A DNA stretch of 64,000 nt from Candidatus Ichthyocystis sparus (GCF_900078745.1 NZ_FKII01000061.1:230371-294370), one strand, 5' to 3'; counted from the first letter of the stretch, positions 20,401 through 29,518 are shown. Made by a program: numbers and translations. The notes: a model not told the origin generated them from the sequence alone.

Positions 20401-20932
20401 TTTGTATTTCTAAATAGAAACGATTCTCGAAAACATCTTTCCAATGTTCTAAGGTTGCTATGGCACTTTTTTGATCATGTCGCAAAAGAAGCCTGCCTAT
20501 TTCCCCCTTGTCGTACCCAGAAAGAGCTATGAGGTCTCGACATTTTTCCTTTGTAAACCAATTAGCATCCACCACAATCTCAGCGTCGCCCTCTTTTTTG
20601 TGGTACGCTGATGACAAAAGCTCGCATATCTTTAGATATCCGTCTTTATTTTTGCACAGTATGAGGAGTCTAGATCCCTGGCTGTCGTTTAATCCTGTGG
20701 TGAGGATATCTACCCCCAATATAGGCTTTACTCCCTGGGTTAATGCCTCCTTGTAGAACTTGATGAATCCAAACAGATTGCTTCTGTCGGTTAGCGCTAT
20801 GGCAGGCATTTTCCGGTCGGCAGCGTGTTCTATCAACTGCTTCACTCTTATTATGCTGTCCGTAATCGAGTATTCGGAGTGTACACGTAAGTGGATGAAT
20901 GAGCAGGTGGAGGATGTATTTTTCTCGTTCAT
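17486..20932 (-). CDS. dnaE: DNA polymerase III alpha subunit
   Basis: 1148 residues, full length. Catalytic subunit of the replicase. A PHP domain begins FIHLRVHSEYSI, but the usual DHGNMFG-type metal motif reads DRSNLFGF, suggesting an inactive PHP site as in most proteobacteria. The palm has PDFDIDF with the catalytic aspartates near residue 400, preceded by PVGPGRGSGAGS. Helix-hairpin-helix and OB domains follow. It is divergent from rplC across a 224-bp gap. Confidence 0.97.
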   Translation of the reverse strand: MNEKNTSSTCSFIHLRVHSEYSITDSIIRVKQLIEHAADRKMPAIALTDRSNLFGFIKFYKEALTQGVKPILGVDILTTGLNDSQGSRLLILCKNKDGYLKICELLSSAYHKKEGDAEIVVDANWFTKEKCRDLIALSGYDKGEIGRLLLRHDQKSAIATLEHWKDVFENRFYLEIQRYDPRHEDLLSATAKLGQTTKTALVATHPVQFVKKSDFDAHEARVCIASGWTLNHPNRPKEFKPAQYLISQEEAGNIFSLYKDALTNTVEIAKQCNIEIELGVPKLPDFPLPNDLSLTEYLEQLVNDKSKPIIALLPKEKKHIYQQRLADELHIINKMGFAGYFLIVQDFINWAKNNDVPVGPGRGSGAGSIVAYYLGITELDPIEYNLLFERFLNPERISMPDFDIDFCQEKRQQVIDYVKNKYGSDAVSQIATFGTMAAKAAIRDIGRVLNLPYTFVDGIAKLIPFEPGKNITIDVACEMEPSLKNRIENEEDVRQCISLAKELEGIVRNVSTHAGGVLIAPDRLVNFCPLFKPDNSHDMLSQYDKDDVEEVGLVKFDFLGLKTLTIINWTEESIKSSYPDQKSFDIRKIKFDDQETYNLLCDGNTTGIFQLESRGMKELLKKLRPNNFEDIIAVLALYRPGPLGSGMVDDFINRKHEKATVNYYHPSLEPVLKPTYGIIVYQEQVMLISRIIAGYSLGGADLLRRAMGKKKTDEMAKHREIFISGAQKNNYDQQLSIHLFNLMEKFAEYGFNKSHSAAYAVIAYQTAWLKRHYTSCFMAASLSLDMDNTDKIKILYDDSINNGINVNSPDINQSDYRFVSIDKKTISYGLGAIKCVGQNVALEIVNKRRLGKFSSFSDFCNRIDTDIINRRSIEFLVKGGAFDSLDYNRRKIFEDIKDAVQQAIQKNSGTNQIILFDIDHHMHESEGREKSQDTAPKWPLLKKLSEEKNAIGFFLSSHPFEAFSEESRQITKLSLNEVLSKHTDNSNILISGIVSKIRRVGKAYFALITDGTVEIEVTVFSDNFEKNRHILKIDNILFFEGRTILDHYRKTNKFVANRILSIEQIREERASQLVLNVSPSSPIVEICKIIKTHANPGHRVSVIFHYVKNNVSCHVRTGSKWKIKISNELLESCQQLLASSETPYSIKY

Positions 20933-21028
20933 GGTGCCAGCTTAACGATAATATTTTACAGTAACTAACCGGTGACGATATCGCGATTTGCGTTTTTTTG
21001 ACAAGTCTTAGTTGTCCATTACGAATGC

Positions 21029-21068
21029 TTCAAAACTATTTTATTTTTTTTAATAAAATAGTTTTGAA
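21029..21068. repeat. Perfect 17-bp-arm inverted repeat at the rplC promoter
   Basis: Left arm 21029-21045 and right arm 21052-21068 are exact reverse complements (core CAAAACTATTTTATT) around six T. It lies between divergent dnaE and rplC, so it is not a normal gene-end terminator, and its right arm overlaps the -35 of the rplC promoter. Either an operator or an AT-rich insulating hairpin. Confidence 0.85.
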
Positions 21069-21091
21069 ATCTCTGGTCTTTAATCTATAAT
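21064..21091 (+). promoter_or_regulatory. Sigma70-type promoter for the rplC-rplQ run
   Basis: TTGAAA (21064-21069), 16-bp spacer, TATAAT (21086-21091). Transcription should start near 21098, leaving a leader of about 60 nt before rplC. The -35 lies in the right arm of the palindrome at 21029-21068. Confidence 0.75.
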
Positions 21092-21156
21092 CGTGCACTC
21101 TTGTTTTTGGAATTTTACCTCTCGGCCAATCGTAGTCGGATTTTGGGGGTGGTTAA

Positions 21157-21792
21157 ATGAGGGTCGGTTTTTTGATGGGCCGCAAAGTTGGTATGCTTCG
21201 GGTGTTTAGGGACACCGGGGAAGCCGTGGCGGTTACTGTTATTGATGTCTCGCATAACAGAGTCGTGTCTGTTAAGAATCGCGTTTCTAGTGGCTATTCT
21301 GCCGTTCAGATATGCTTTGGCAAAGCTAGGATGGATCGGTTAAACAAGTCAGTTCGTGGCTTCTATGCTAAAGCTGGTGTTGAGCCGGGTATAAAGCTTA
21401 AAGAGTTTCGTATACCTGAGGATCAAGAATCTAGTTATAGGCCAGGGGATGCTTTGGGGGTGGATGTATTCGATGTTGGTTCCTTGTTGAGTGTTTCTGG
21501 TGTTACCAGAGGCCATGGGTTTACCGGTGCTATAAAAAGGCATAATTTTTCCTCTGGTTCGAGGTCTCACGGTAATTCTGTTTCCCATAACAAACCTGGT
21601 TCAACTGGCATGTGCCAAGATCCTGGACGTGTTTTCCCTGGCAAGAAGATGCCAGGACATATGGGTTTTGTTAGGAGGACAGTTAGAAATCTTCTTTTGT
21701 TCGATGTGGATGGCGATCGCAATTTATTGCTTGTTGGTGGAGCAATTCCAGGCTCTAGAGGTGGTCTGGTGTGTATTCGGTCTGGTGTGTGA
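21157..21792 (+). CDS. rplC: 50S ribosomal protein L3
   Basis: 211 residues; binds 23S rRNA near the peptidyl-transferase centre and nucleates 50S assembly. Conserved blocks MGRKVGMLRVF, GHGFTGAIKRHNF and GRVFPGKKMPGHMG are all present. The ATG follows GGGGGTGG. Normally the second S10-operon gene after rpsJ; here it is first and has its own promoter. Confidence 0.97.
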   Translation: MRVGFLMGRKVGMLRVFRDTGEAVAVTVIDVSHNRVVSVKNRVSSGYSAVQICFGKARMDRLNKSVRGFYAKAGVEPGIKLKEFRIPEDQESSYRPGDALGVDVFDVGSLLSVSGVTRGHGFTGAIKRHNFSSGSRSHGNSVSHNKPGSTGMCQDPGRVFPGKKMPGHMGFVRRTVRNLLLFDVDGDRNLLLVGGAIPGSRGGLVCIRSGV

Positions 21793-21812
21793 TCTTCAAA
21801 AGGGGATTGGGT

Positions 21813-22448
21813 GTGGAATGCGATTTGTTGGATCAGAGTGGTCAGAAAATTTCTAAGATTACCTTGTCTGATGCCGTTTTTGCTAGAGAGTATAATGAAT
21901 CTCTTGTTCATCAGATTATAGTTTCTTGTTTGGCTAACTCAAGGATTGGTTCTAGGGCACAAAAAAATCGGGCTGCTGTTTCCTATTCTACCCGTAAGCC
22001 TTGGAAGCAAAAGGGTACTGGTCGTGCTCGTGCCGGTATGAGATCATCTCCTTTGTGGCGTGGTGGTGGTAGAGCGTTTCCTTCGTCTCCTTCTGAGAAT
22101 TTTCATCAGAAAATTAACAAGAAGATGTACAGGGCTGCGGTTAGTTGTGTGTATTCGCAGTTGATTCGCGAAGGTCGTGTGACTTTTGTGGACAGGATAG
22201 ATATTTCAGTTCCGAAGACAAAGGAATTTCTGAAGGTTGTTTCTGCCTTGGGATTTTCTAGTAATGGCGGTTCGCGGCTTCTTATTATTACCGCCGGCTA
22301 TGACGAAAATCTTGATCTTTCTTCTCGTAATATTTGGTATTGTGATGTTCTTGATTCAGTGCTTGTTGATCCTGTAACGCTTGTTAATAGTGCAAATGTT
22401 TTGGTTACTGTGTCTGCCCTAAAGGTGCTAGAAGGGAGCTTGACATGA
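21813..22448 (+). CDS. rplD: 50S ribosomal protein L4
   Basis: 211 residues from GTG 21813 (GTG GAA TGC GAT), chosen for the Shine-Dalgarno AGGGG at 21800-21804 and the family start VECDLLDQSGQ. Lines the exit tunnel; in E. coli L4 represses the S10 operon by binding a leader upstream of rpsJ. The KPWKQKGTGRARAGMRSSP loop is intact. Because rpsJ is elsewhere here, the classical autoregulation must differ. Overlaps rplW by 4 bp. Confidence 0.96.
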   Translation: MECDLLDQSGQKISKITLSDAVFAREYNESLVHQIIVSCLANSRIGSRAQKNRAAVSYSTRKPWKQKGTGRARAGMRSSPLWRGGGRAFPSSPSENFHQKINKKMYRAAVSCVYSQLIREGRVTFVDRIDISVPKTKEFLKVVSALGFSSNGGSRLLIITAGYDENLDLSSRNIWYCDVLDSVLVDPVTLVNSANVLVTVSALKVLEGSLT

Positions 22449-22759
22449 GTAGTTTTCAGCCGTTCTTCTTGGATGCGTTTAAGGGATTTGTTGTTTCTGA
22501 AAAAGGTAGTATTTGTTCCTCTCGTTTTCAGGTTGTTGTTAAAGTTGGCGTTGGCCTGAATAAGCCCCAAATAAAGGAATTTTTTGAGTCTGCGTTTGAT
22601 GTTTCCGTTGATCGTGTTACTACTGTTAACGTGTTAGGTAAGAAGAAGCGCTTTGGTCGCTTTTACGGTAAGAGATCCGATTGGAAGAAGGCTTATATTT
22701 CTATTAAGGATGATGAGAGGGGTAGGGATTTTATGGAGAGAAATGATGGCACTTCTTAA
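22445..22759 (+). CDS. rplW: 50S ribosomal protein L23
   Basis: 104 residues; sits at the tunnel exit and docks trigger factor and SRP. The conserved [24 protein letters not shown] loop is recognisable. ATG overlaps the rplD stop (ATGA); its own 3' end overlaps rplB by 14 bp. Confidence 0.94.
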   Translation: MSSFQPFFLDAFKGFVVSEKGSICSSRFQVVVKVGVGLNKPQIKEFFESAFDVSVDRVTTVNVLGKKKRFGRFYGKRSDWKKAYISIKDDERGRDFMERNDGTS

Positions 22760-23567
22760 GGTCAAGCCTACTTCTCCAGGTAGGCGCTCTTTGGTGAAGG
22801 TGGTTTGTGATCATTTGCACAAAGGTAGGCCTTACTCTCCGCTAGTTTCTGCTTCTTATCGTTCTTTTGGACGGGATTGTTGTGGTCGTATTACTGTTCG
22901 TCATAAGGGTGGTGGCCACAAGAGGTTGTACAGAATTATAGATTTCAAGAGGAATAAGGATGGTATTCCTGCTAAGGTCGAGAGAATTGAATATGACCCA
23001 AATCGCACTGCTCATATTGCTTTGCTGTGTTACTCTGACGGAGAGAGAAGGTACATAATAGCTCCTCGCGGTTTGAAGGTAGATGGTGTTGTTGAGAGCG
23101 GACCTTTTGCTTCCATAAGGGTTGGTAATTCGTTGCCTATACGTAATATTCCTGTAGGTACAGTTTTGCATTGTTTGGAAATGTTACCAGGAAAGGGAGC
23201 TCAGATTGCTCGGTCTGCTGGTTCCTCCGTAGTCTTGTTGGCTAAGGAAGCATCTTATGCACAGATTCGACTGCGTTCTGGTGAGGTTAGAAGAGTTCAT
23301 GTCGAGTGTCGTGCTGTTGTAGGTGAGGTTAGCAATGAGGAGAATTCTCTTCGTTCTATTGGAAAGGCCGGTGCTAACAGGTGGAGGGGCATACGTCCCA
23401 CTGTTCGTGGTGTAGCCATGAATCCGGTTGATCATCCTCATGGTGGTGGTGAGGGTAGGACAGGTGAGGGTGGTGAGCCCACCAGTCCCTGGGGAAAACC
23501 TACTAAGGGCTATAGGACTAGGTCTAATAAACGTACCCAGCCTATGATTGTTTCTAGAAGAAAGTGA
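22746..23567 (+). CDS. rplB: 50S ribosomal protein L2
   Basis: 273 residues from ATG 22746, giving the standard start [19 protein letters not shown]; an ATG directly before it (22743) adds only one residue. L2 joins the subunits and supports peptidyl transfer. The conserved histidine lies in [12 protein letters not shown]. Overlaps the end of rplW by 14 bp. Confidence 0.97.
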   Translation: MALLKVKPTSPGRRSLVKVVCDHLHKGRPYSPLVSASYRSFGRDCCGRITVRHKGGGHKRLYRIIDFKRNKDGIPAKVERIEYDPNRTAHIALLCYSDGERRYIIAPRGLKVDGVVESGPFASIRVGNSLPIRNIPVGTVLHCLEMLPGKGAQIARSAGSSVVLLAKEASYAQIRLRSGEVRRVHVECRAVVGEVSNEENSLRSIGKAGANRWRGIRPTVRGVAMNPVDHPHGGGEGRTGEGGEPTSPWGKPTKGYRTRSNKRTQPMIVSRRK

Positions 23568-23589
23568 TAGTTGAATTTAAGGTGACGGG

Positions 23590-23871
23590 ATGAGTCGTTC
23601 TCTCAAGAAGGGTCCTTTTGTTTGTGCTAGTTTGCTGAAGAAGGCTGTTACGGCTGCTTCTCAGCGGGATAAACGTCCGATAAAGACATGGTCTAGGTCA
23701 TCTACCATAGTTCCTGATTTTGTCGGCCTTATTATTGCTGTGCATAACGGAAAGCAGCATGTTCCTGTTTTTGTTTCTGAGAATATGGTTGGGCACAAGC
23801 TTGGTGAATTTGCTGCAACTAGGGTGTTTAAAGGACATCCTGGTGGTAAGAAAATTGTGACAAAGAGGTAG
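23590..23871 (+). CDS. rpsS: 30S ribosomal protein S19
   Basis: 93 residues; 30S head protein near S13. Starts [11 protein letters not shown] and has [16 protein letters not shown]. Normal length and place between rplB and rplV. Confidence 0.97.
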   Translation: MSRSLKKGPFVCASLLKKAVTAASQRDKRPIKTWSRSSTIVPDFVGLIIAVHNGKQHVPVFVSENMVGHKLGEFAATRVFKGHPGGKKIVTKR

Positions 23872-23908
23872 AGATAGAGTTTGTTTTTCGTAGTTGAAGG
23901 GGGGTTTT

Positions 23909-24259
23909 ATGCAGGTAAGGGCTGTTCTAAAGGGGGTTCGTCTTTCTCCTCAGAAGGGTCGTTTGGTCGCTGATACTGTACGTGGCTTTCCTGTCGTTGC
24001 TGCCTTGAAGTCTCTGGATTTTTGTTCTCGCCGTAAAGCTGCGCAGATTATAAAGTCAGTTGTTTTTTCGGCTGCATCTAATGCTGAGCATAACCAGGGA
24101 GTGGATCTTGAAGATTTGTGGATTACCAAGATTTTTATTGAGAAGGGTCCTGTTCTTAGGCGTTTTGCTGCTAGGGCTCGTGGTCGCGGTGCCAGAATTT
24201 TGAAGCCTACATCTCATGTATATGTTTCTGTTGGCACTGTTGTCGATTTAAAGGATTAG
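23909..24259 (+). CDS. rplV: 50S ribosomal protein L22
   Basis: 116 residues from ATG 23909, which follows the strong Shine-Dalgarno GAAGGGGGG (23896-23904); this gives [19 protein letters not shown]22 lines the exit tunnel with its beta-hairpin ([19 protein letters not shown]). Usual position before rpsC. Confidence 0.96.
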   Translation: MQVRAVLKGVRLSPQKGRLVADTVRGFPVVAALKSLDFCSRRKAAQIIKSVVFSAASNAEHNQGVDLEDLWITKIFIEKGPVLRRFAARARGRGARILKPTSHVYVSVGTVVDLKD

Positions 24260-24269
24260 GGGAGCATTG

Positions 24270-25037
24270 ATGGGTCAGAAAGTTAATCCTATTGGTTTTC
24301 GGTTGCCGATTACTAAGGATTGGAGTTCTCGTTGGTATGCGCGCGGTTCCTCCTTTGCTAAGATGTTGGCTGAGGATGTGATGGTTCGTAAGTACCTGAA
24401 GAAGTTTGTTTCTGCCTCTATCGGTGAAGTGTTGATTGAGCGACCCGCTAAGAGTGCTCGTATTACACTTTTTTCTGCTCGTCCCGGAGTTATTATTGGC
24501 AAGAAAGGTGATGGGCTGGAGAGGATTCGCTCTGATGTTCAGTCCATTTTGGGTGTGCCTGTGTGTGTGAACGTTGAAGAGGTTAGGAAACCAGAATTGG
24601 AAGCTCAGATTGTTTCTGATTCTTTGGCGCAACAGCTGGAAAAGAGGGTGATGTTTCGTCGCGCTATGAAGAGATGTATTCAGAATGCTATGAGATTGGG
24701 TGCCGAGGGTATAAAGATAGAGGCTTCTGGCCGGTTAAATGGTATTGATATAGCTCGTTCTGAGTGGTACCGTGAGGGCAGAGTGCCACTACACAGACTT
24801 CGTGCTGATATAGGGTACGGTTTCAGCGAGGCTAAGACTACTTACGGTGCGGTGGGGTTAAAGGTCTGGATTTTTAAGGGGGATAGGGTTGCTAAGGCTT
24901 CTCCTGGTGGTTTTTCATCTGATCAGCCTGCCTCCGGAAATGGTTCTTCTGCTTTTCCGTCTCATAATCGGACAGCCCCTGATGGTCAGCGCAAAAGGTC
25001 GCGCGAAGGCTCTAAGAGATCTTCTGGGTCTAGTTAG
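24270..25037 (+). CDS. rpsC: 30S ribosomal protein S3
   Basis: 255 residues from ATG 24270 (GGGGAG upstream; the TTG just before is unlikely). Forms the mRNA entry site. Starts [12 protein letters not shown] and has the KH-domain loop [14 protein letters not shown]. About 20-30 Ser/Arg-rich residues at the end exceed the E. coli length of 233; C-terminal tails vary in this family. Confidence 0.97.
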   Translation: MGQKVNPIGFRLPITKDWSSRWYARGSSFAKMLAEDVMVRKYLKKFVSASIGEVLIERPAKSARITLFSARPGVIIGKKGDGLERIRSDVQSILGVPVCVNVEEVRKPELEAQIVSDSLAQQLEKRVMFRRAMKRCIQNAMRLGAEGIKIEASGRLNGIDIARSEWYREGRVPLHRLRADIGYGFSEAKTTYGAVGLKVWIFKGDRVAKASPGGFSSDQPASGNGSSAFPSHNRTAPDGQRKRSREGSKRSSGSS

Positions 25038-25073
25038 AGCTTTATCTCTTAATTGTTTGGGTGGGTAGTTTTT

Positions 25074-25499
25074 ATGTTGCAACCGGCAAAAAGAAAGTAT
25101 CGCAAAGATCATAAGGGTAGGAATAGAGGTGTGGCTGTACGGGGTAGTTCCGTAGCTTTTGGCGATTTTGGTCTGAAGGTTACGGGTTTGTCTCGGATTA
25201 CTGCTCGTCAGATTGAATCTGCGCGTCGCGCCATGACCCGCCACATTAAGCGGGGTGGTCGTATCTGGGTTCGTATTTTTCCAGATAAGCCGATATCTTC
25301 TAAGCCTGCAGAGGTTCGTATGGGTAATGGAAAGGGTAACCCTGAGTTTTATGTGGCTGAGGTTCAGCCTGGGAGGGTTATTTACGAAATGGATGGAGTT
25401 AGTGAAAAGTTGGCACGCGAGGCTTTTTCTTTGGCTGCCTCTAAGTTACCGGTTAGGACAGTTTTTGTTACAAGAAGGGGCATGGTTAGTGAAAGCTAG
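25074..25499 (+). CDS. rplP: 50S ribosomal protein L16
   Basis: 141 residues from ATG 25074, giving [17 protein letters not shown]. Helps position A-site tRNA. Conserved [13 protein letters not shown] and [16 protein letters not shown] are visible. It ends 11 bp past the start of rpmC. Confidence 0.96.
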   Translation: MLQPAKRKYRKDHKGRNRGVAVRGSSVAFGDFGLKVTGLSRITARQIESARRAMTRHIKRGGRIWVRIFPDKPISSKPAEVRMGNGKGNPEFYVAEVQPGRVIYEMDGVSEKLAREAFSLAASKLPVRTVFVTRRGMVSES

Positions 25500-25686
25500 T
25501 GAATTGCGTGAGAAGACAGTTGATGATTTGCGGAAGGAATTGGATTCCCTGTGTAGCCTTATTTTGTCTTTGAGGATTAAGAAGGGTGTTGGTTCTGCTT
25601 CTTCTAGTTCCCTTGATGTATTAACCGTAAGAAGAGATATTGCTCGTGTGAAATTGGTTTTGTCTGAAAAGGGCGTTTTCGTTTAG
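25489..25686 (+). CDS. rpmC: 50S ribosomal protein L29
   Basis: 65 residues from GTG 25489 (GTG AAA GCT AGT), with AAGAAGGGG eight bases upstream inside rplP. Two-helix protein at the tunnel exit: [18 protein letters not shown], then [14 protein letters not shown]. Overlaps rplP by 11 bp. Confidence 0.93.
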   Translation: MKASELREKTVDDLRKELDSLCSLILSLRIKKGVGSASSSSLDVLTVRRDIARVKLVLSEKGVFV

Positions 25687-25706
25687 GTTTGGGGGTGGTT
25701 GTGTCA

Positions 25707-25976
25707 ATGGAAAGAGTTTCTGTTTCTTCTTCTGCTCGTTCTTTGGTGGGGCGGGTTGTTAGTGACAAGATGATGAAGACGGTTGTTGTTTTGGTGGAAC
25801 GTCGTGTTCGTCACGCTGTTTACGGAAAGATCGTTGCTCGTTCCAAGAAATATCATGCCAGGAATAGCGATCTTTCTGCGAAGGAAGGTGATATCGTTGA
25901 GATTTCTGAATGTCGTCCCATTGCGAAGACAGTTTCGTGGCGCGTTACTCGCTTGCTGGATAAAGCAAGGCGGTAG
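25707..25976 (+). CDS. rpsQ: 30S ribosomal protein S17
   Basis: 89 residues from ATG 25707, placed eight bases after GGGGGTGG; a GTG at 25701 is too close to it. OB-fold 16S-binding protein with [18 protein letters not shown] and [18 protein letters not shown]. Confidence 0.94.
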   Translation: MERVSVSSSARSLVGRVVSDKMMKTVVVLVERRVRHAVYGKIVARSKKYHARNSDLSAKEGDIVEISECRPIAKTVSWRVTRLLDKARR

Positions 25977-26012
25977 TTTTGTGCTGTTGTTGTGCGATTT
26001 TGGGGGTTCTTT

Positions 26013-26381
26013 ATGATACAAACTGAGACCTTGTTAGGTGTTGCTGACAATACGGGTGCTAAGAAGGTACTTTGCATAAAGGTTCTCGGGGGGTCGAAGC
26101 GCAGGTACGCTCGTGTGGGTGATGTGATTAGGGTTAGTGTTAAGTGTGCTGCTCCTCGGGGGCGTGTTAGCAAGGGCGATGTTTGCTTTGCTGTTGTTGT
26201 TCGTACTTCTCAGGCTGTACGGCGTTCCGATGGTTCTGCCATTCGTTTTGATGATAACGCTGTTGTTCTTTTGAATGCTAAGTTGGAGCCCATAGGAACT
26301 CGCATATTCGGTCCTGTAACTAGAGAGCTGAGGACTGAACGTTTTATGAAAATAGTTTCCTTGGCTCCTGAGGTTATATGA
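26013..26381 (+). CDS. rplN: 50S ribosomal protein L14
   Basis: 122 residues from ATG 26013 ([18 protein letters not shown]). Forms an inter-subunit bridge and binds the silencing factor Rsf[15 protein letters not shown] and the C-terminal [14 protein letters not shown] match the family. Confidence 0.97.
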   Translation: MIQTETLLGVADNTGAKKVLCIKVLGGSKRRYARVGDVIRVSVKCAAPRGRVSKGDVCFAVVVRTSQAVRRSDGSAIRFDDNAVVLLNAKLEPIGTRIFGPVTRELRTERFMKIVSLAPEVI

Positions 26382-26410
26382 GCTGCTTGAGTTAAGTCGG
26401 AGATTTTTTT

Positions 26411-26725
26411 GTGAGAAAGATTCTGAAGGGTGACACTGTTGTGGTAATATCTGGTTCCTCCAAAGGTCAGAAGGGAGAGGTTCTGGCTGTGTCTGGTGAG
26501 AGAGTTTTTGTTCGTGGTGTGAATATCTGTAAGAAGCATCTTAAACCTAATCCCTCCAAGAATGAAGTTGGTGGCATTGTGTCTAAGGAAATGTCTATAC
26601 ACATTTCTAATGTTGCCCTTTTTTGTGAGCGTGATGGTAGAGGTCATTCTGTTGGTTTTGAGGTTTCTTCTGATGGTATTAAGAAGAGGGTTTTTAAAAT
26701 ATCCGGTGAGCGTTTCCCGGTTTAG
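26411..26725 (+). CDS. rplX: 50S ribosomal protein L24
   Basis: 104 residues, GTG start (GTG AGA AAG ATT). Assembly-initiating large-subunit protein with a KOW motif (KGDTVVVISGSSKGQKGEV) and ending with a basic tail. Usual place between rplN and rplE. Confidence 0.95.
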   Translation: MRKILKGDTVVVISGSSKGQKGEVLAVSGERVFVRGVNICKKHLKPNPSKNEVGGIVSKEMSIHISNVALFCERDGRGHSVGFEVSSDGIKKRVFKISGERFPV

Positions 26726-26758
26726 GTTTTGTGTGTTTAGTTTTTTGGGGTTTTTGAT

Positions 26759-27298
26759 ATGTCCAGGTTGGTGAGCCGGTACAAGGAGGAGGTTATTCCA
26801 GTTCTTGTGGAAAAGTTTTCTTACAAGAGCGTTATGGAAGTGCCGCGTATTGTCAAAATTGTCGTCAACATGGGTGTTTCTGAGGCTGTTGCGGATAAGA
26901 AGATCATCGAGCATGCGATGAATGACATGTCCCGTATTTCCGGGCAGAGGCCTGTGGTTACAAAGGCCAAGAAGTCGATAGCTACCTATAAGATAAGACA
27001 AGGGCAACCAATAGGTTGTAAGGTTACACTTCGTGGCCGCCGTATGTATGAGTTTTTGGATCGTTTAGTGAGTGTGGCTCTTCCTAGGGTGCGTGATTTT
27101 CGGGGTCTTAGCCCTCGTTCTTTTGATGGCCATGGCAATTATTCTTTGGGTGTTAAGGAACAGATAGTATTTCCTGAAATTGAATATGATAAGATAGATA
27201 CCCTGCGCGGGCTGGATATTTGTATTGTTACTACGGCTAAGAGCGATGATGAGGCTAGAGCTCTTTTGGGTTGTTTTAATTTTCCTTTTAGGTCTTGA
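26759..27298 (+). CDS. rplE: 50S ribosomal protein L5
   Basis: 179 residues; binds 5S rRNA and contacts P-site tRNA. Starts [16 protein letters not shown] and has [20 protein letters not shown] and [13 protein letters not shown]. No Shine-Dalgarno purer than GGGG is seen upstream. Full length. Confidence 0.97.
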   Translation: MSRLVSRYKEEVIPVLVEKFSYKSVMEVPRIVKIVVNMGVSEAVADKKIIEHAMNDMSRISGQRPVVTKAKKSIATYKIRQGQPIGCKVTLRGRRMYEFLDRLVSVALPRVRDFRGLSPRSFDGHGNYSLGVKEQIVFPEIEYDKIDTLRGLDICIVTTAKSDDEARALLGCFNFPFRS

Positions 27299-27303
27299 TA
27301 GAA

Positions 27304-27609
27304 ATGGCAAAGTTGTCTCTGAAAAATCGTGAAAAGAAGCGTTTGGCTGTCGTTGCTCGTTATCTTGATAGGAGGCGTGCTTTGATGTCTCGTATTGATG
27401 ATAATTCGCTTTCGGTGGAGGATCGTATGCAGGCTAGGCTGTTGCTCCAATCTTTGCCGCGTAATTCAAGTCCTGTTAGACTGAGGCGCCGTTGTTTCTT
27501 AACTGGTCGTCCCCGTGGCGTGTTTCGCAAGTTTGGTTTGTGCAGGAACAAGTTGCGTGAGATGGCTGATAGGGGTGAGATACCTGGTCTTGTTAGAGCT
27601 AGTTGGTAG
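27304..27609 (+). CDS. rpsN: 30S ribosomal protein S14 (zinc-free type)
   Basis: 101 residues from ATG 27304 ([13 protein letters not shown]), the length of E. coli S14. It lacks the paired CxxC zinc ribbon of the short form. The conserved [20 protein letters not shown] lies near the C-terminus. Confidence 0.96.
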   Translation: MAKLSLKNREKKRLAVVARYLDRRRALMSRIDDNSLSVEDRMQARLLLQSLPRNSSPVRLRRRCFLTGRPRGVFRKFGLCRNKLREMADRGEIPGLVRASW

Positions 27610-27625
27610 TCTTTGGAGGTTGTTG

Positions 27626-28024
27626 ATGAGTTTGAGTGATCCTGTTGCTGATATGTTGACTAGGATTCGCAATGCCCATATGGCTGGAAAATTGACTGTG
27701 GAGGTTTCTTCTTCAAGGTTGGTGAGGAGCATATTGGATGTTTTAAGGGATGAGGGCTATGTGGAGGGTTACGAGGCGTTTTCTCTTCGCAAAGGGGTTG
27801 AGTTCATTAGGATATTTTTGAGATATTATGCTGGCTCTCCTGTGATAAAATCTATTTCCCGCGTCTCTCGCCCTGGCCTTAGGTCATATGCCTCTAAGGA
27901 TTCTTTGCCTGAGGTGGTTAATGGTTTAGGTATAGCCATTATGACTACTTCTAGGGGAGTTATGACTAATAAGGATGCTAAGAAGCAGGGCATAGGCGGT
28001 GAAGTAATTTGTTTTGTTTCGTAG
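27626..28024 (+). CDS. rpsH: 30S ribosomal protein S8
   Basis: 132 residues from ATG 27626, which follows TTGGAGG and gives MSLSDPVADMLTRIRNA; sequence upstream in frame overlaps rpsN and is not S8. Binds the central 16S domain and in E. coli represses the spc operon. C-terminal GIAIMTTSRGVMTNKDAK is typical. Confidence 0.97.
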   Translation: MSLSDPVADMLTRIRNAHMAGKLTVEVSSSRLVRSILDVLRDEGYVEGYEAFSLRKGVEFIRIFLRYYAGSPVIKSISRVSRPGLRSYASKDSLPEVVNGLGIAIMTTSRGVMTNKDAKKQGIGGEVICFVS

Positions 28025-28048
28025 ACTTTGTTACTTAGGGTTTGATTT

Positions 28049-28582
28049 ATGTCAAGGGTTGCTAAGAGTCCTGTAAGATTGCCTTCTGGTGTTTCCGTTT
28101 CTTTGTCTGTCGGAAGCATAGAGGTTAGTGGTCCGGGAGGTGTTCTTAGGTTCTCTATTTCTCCCTACGTCGAAGTTACTTTGAATGACGGTGTTTTGTT
28201 TTTTCGTGCTTTGAGCAAGGCTAAGATATCCGTTGCTCTTTCTGGGACTACGAGAGCGATAGTTAATAATATGGTGGTTGGTGTTACCAAGGGGTTTGAG
28301 AAGAAGTTGGTTCTGTTTGGTACAGGTTACCGTGCCTCAATTCAGGGTAATGTTTTGAACCTTTCTTTGGGGTATTCTCATCCTGTTATTTATGAGATTC
28401 CCGATGGAATTTCTGTTAAGGTTGTAACTCCCACGGAGTTGATTGTTTCGGGGATTGATAAGCAGCTAGTAGGTGTTATTGCCGCTAAGCTTCGTTCCTT
28501 CCGCCCAACCGATCCTTACAAGGGTAAGGGCGTTCGTTACGCCGGTGAGGAAGTTGTTCTTAAAGAAGTAAAGAAGAAGTAG
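28049..28582 (+). CDS. rplF: 50S ribosomal protein L6
   Basis: 177 residues, standard length, two L6 repeats. Near the factor-binding site. GVTKGFEKKLVLFGTGYRA and the C-terminal FRPTDPYKGKGVRYAGE are diagnostic. Between rpsH and rplR. Confidence 0.97.
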   Translation: MSRVAKSPVRLPSGVSVSLSVGSIEVSGPGGVLRFSISPYVEVTLNDGVLFFRALSKAKISVALSGTTRAIVNNMVVGVTKGFEKKLVLFGTGYRASIQGNVLNLSLGYSHPVIYEIPDGISVKVVTPTELIVSGIDKQLVGVIAAKLRSFRPTDPYKGKGVRYAGEEVVLKEVKKK

Positions 28583-28621
28583 TTGTTTGTTTTTTTGGGT
28601 TTTGCTTATAAGGTTTTTAGT

Positions 28622-28984
28622 ATGGCATTCAACAAGAAGCAGAGGAGGGCAGTGCGTGCTGGTTCTGTGCGTGTGAGTATTGCCTTGTCTGGTAGGCATC
28701 GTCTGGGTGTTTTTCGTTCTAATAAGCATATTTATGCTCAGTTGATTTCTCCTTGTGGGAAGGCTATTCTTGCCAGTGCTTCTTCGCTTGATAAGTCTTT
28801 TAAGGAGCGTTCTTCTGTGCCTTCCTACAGTGTTGCTGCGGCTTCGTTGGTTGGCACTTTGATTGCTGAGAGAGCTGTTGCGATTGGTGTTACCTCTGTT
28901 GCTTTTGACCGTTCTGGCTACAAGTATCATGGTAAGGTTAGAGCTCTGGCGGACGCAGCTCGTTCTGCTGGTTTGGTTTTTTAA
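28622..28984 (+). CDS. rplR: 50S ribosomal protein L18
   Basis: 120 residues from ATG 28622 ([17 protein letters not shown]). Binds 5S rRNA. Ends in the conserved [19 protein letters not shown]. Confidence 0.96.
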   Translation: MAFNKKQRRAVRAGSVRVSIALSGRHRLGVFRSNKHIYAQLISPCGKAILASASSLDKSFKERSSVPSYSVAAASLVGTLIAERAVAIGVTSVAFDRSGYKYHGKVRALADAARSAGLVF

Positions 28985-28995
28985 GAGGGGCCGGT

Positions 28996-29517
28996 ATGTC
29001 GGTTAGGGATAAAGGAAGCAAAAAGTCTGACGACAAGTCAGATATGTTTCGTGAGAAAATGGTTTCTGTGAATCGTGTGACTAAGGTTGTCAAGGGTGGG
29101 CGCATTCTCAGCTTTGTTGCTTTCACTGTTGTAGGTGACGGTGACGGTGGTGTTGGAGTTGGTAAGGGCAAGGCTAGGGAAGTACCTATTGCAGTTCAGA
29201 AAGCTATAAACGAAGCTAAGAGAAGTATGGTGAGGGTGCCTCTTAAGGATGGTACTTTGCAGCATATTTTGAAGGGAAAGTACTGTGCTTCTAAGGTGTT
29301 GGTTATGCCTGCGCCACAGGGTTCCGGTGTTATTGCTGGTGGTGCTATGAGGGCGGTGTTTGAGGTCATGGGTGTTACTAATGTCATAGCCAAGTGTCAT
29401 GGCTCTACTAATCCCTACAACGTTGTTCGTGCTACTGTGAATGCCCTAATTTCTATGACTACCCCCTCTGAGGTGGCAGCTAGGCGCGGGAAGACAGTTG
29501 AAGAGGTGTTAAGCTAA
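28996..29517 (+). CDS. rpsE: 30S ribosomal protein S5
   Basis: 173 residues; decoding fidelity and mRNA helicase activity. ATG follows [25 protein letters not shown] and the [18 protein letters not shown] block are conserved. One base separates its stop from the rpmD ATG. Confidence 0.97.
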   Translation: MSVRDKGSKKSDDKSDMFREKMVSVNRVTKVVKGGRILSFVAFTVVGDGDGGVGVGKGKAREVPIAVQKAINEAKRSMVRVPLKDGTLQHILKGKYCASKVLVMPAPQGSGVIAGGAMRAVFEVMGVTNVIAKCHGSTNPYNVVRATVNALISMTTPSEVAARRGKTVEEVLS

Positions 29518-29518
29518 T

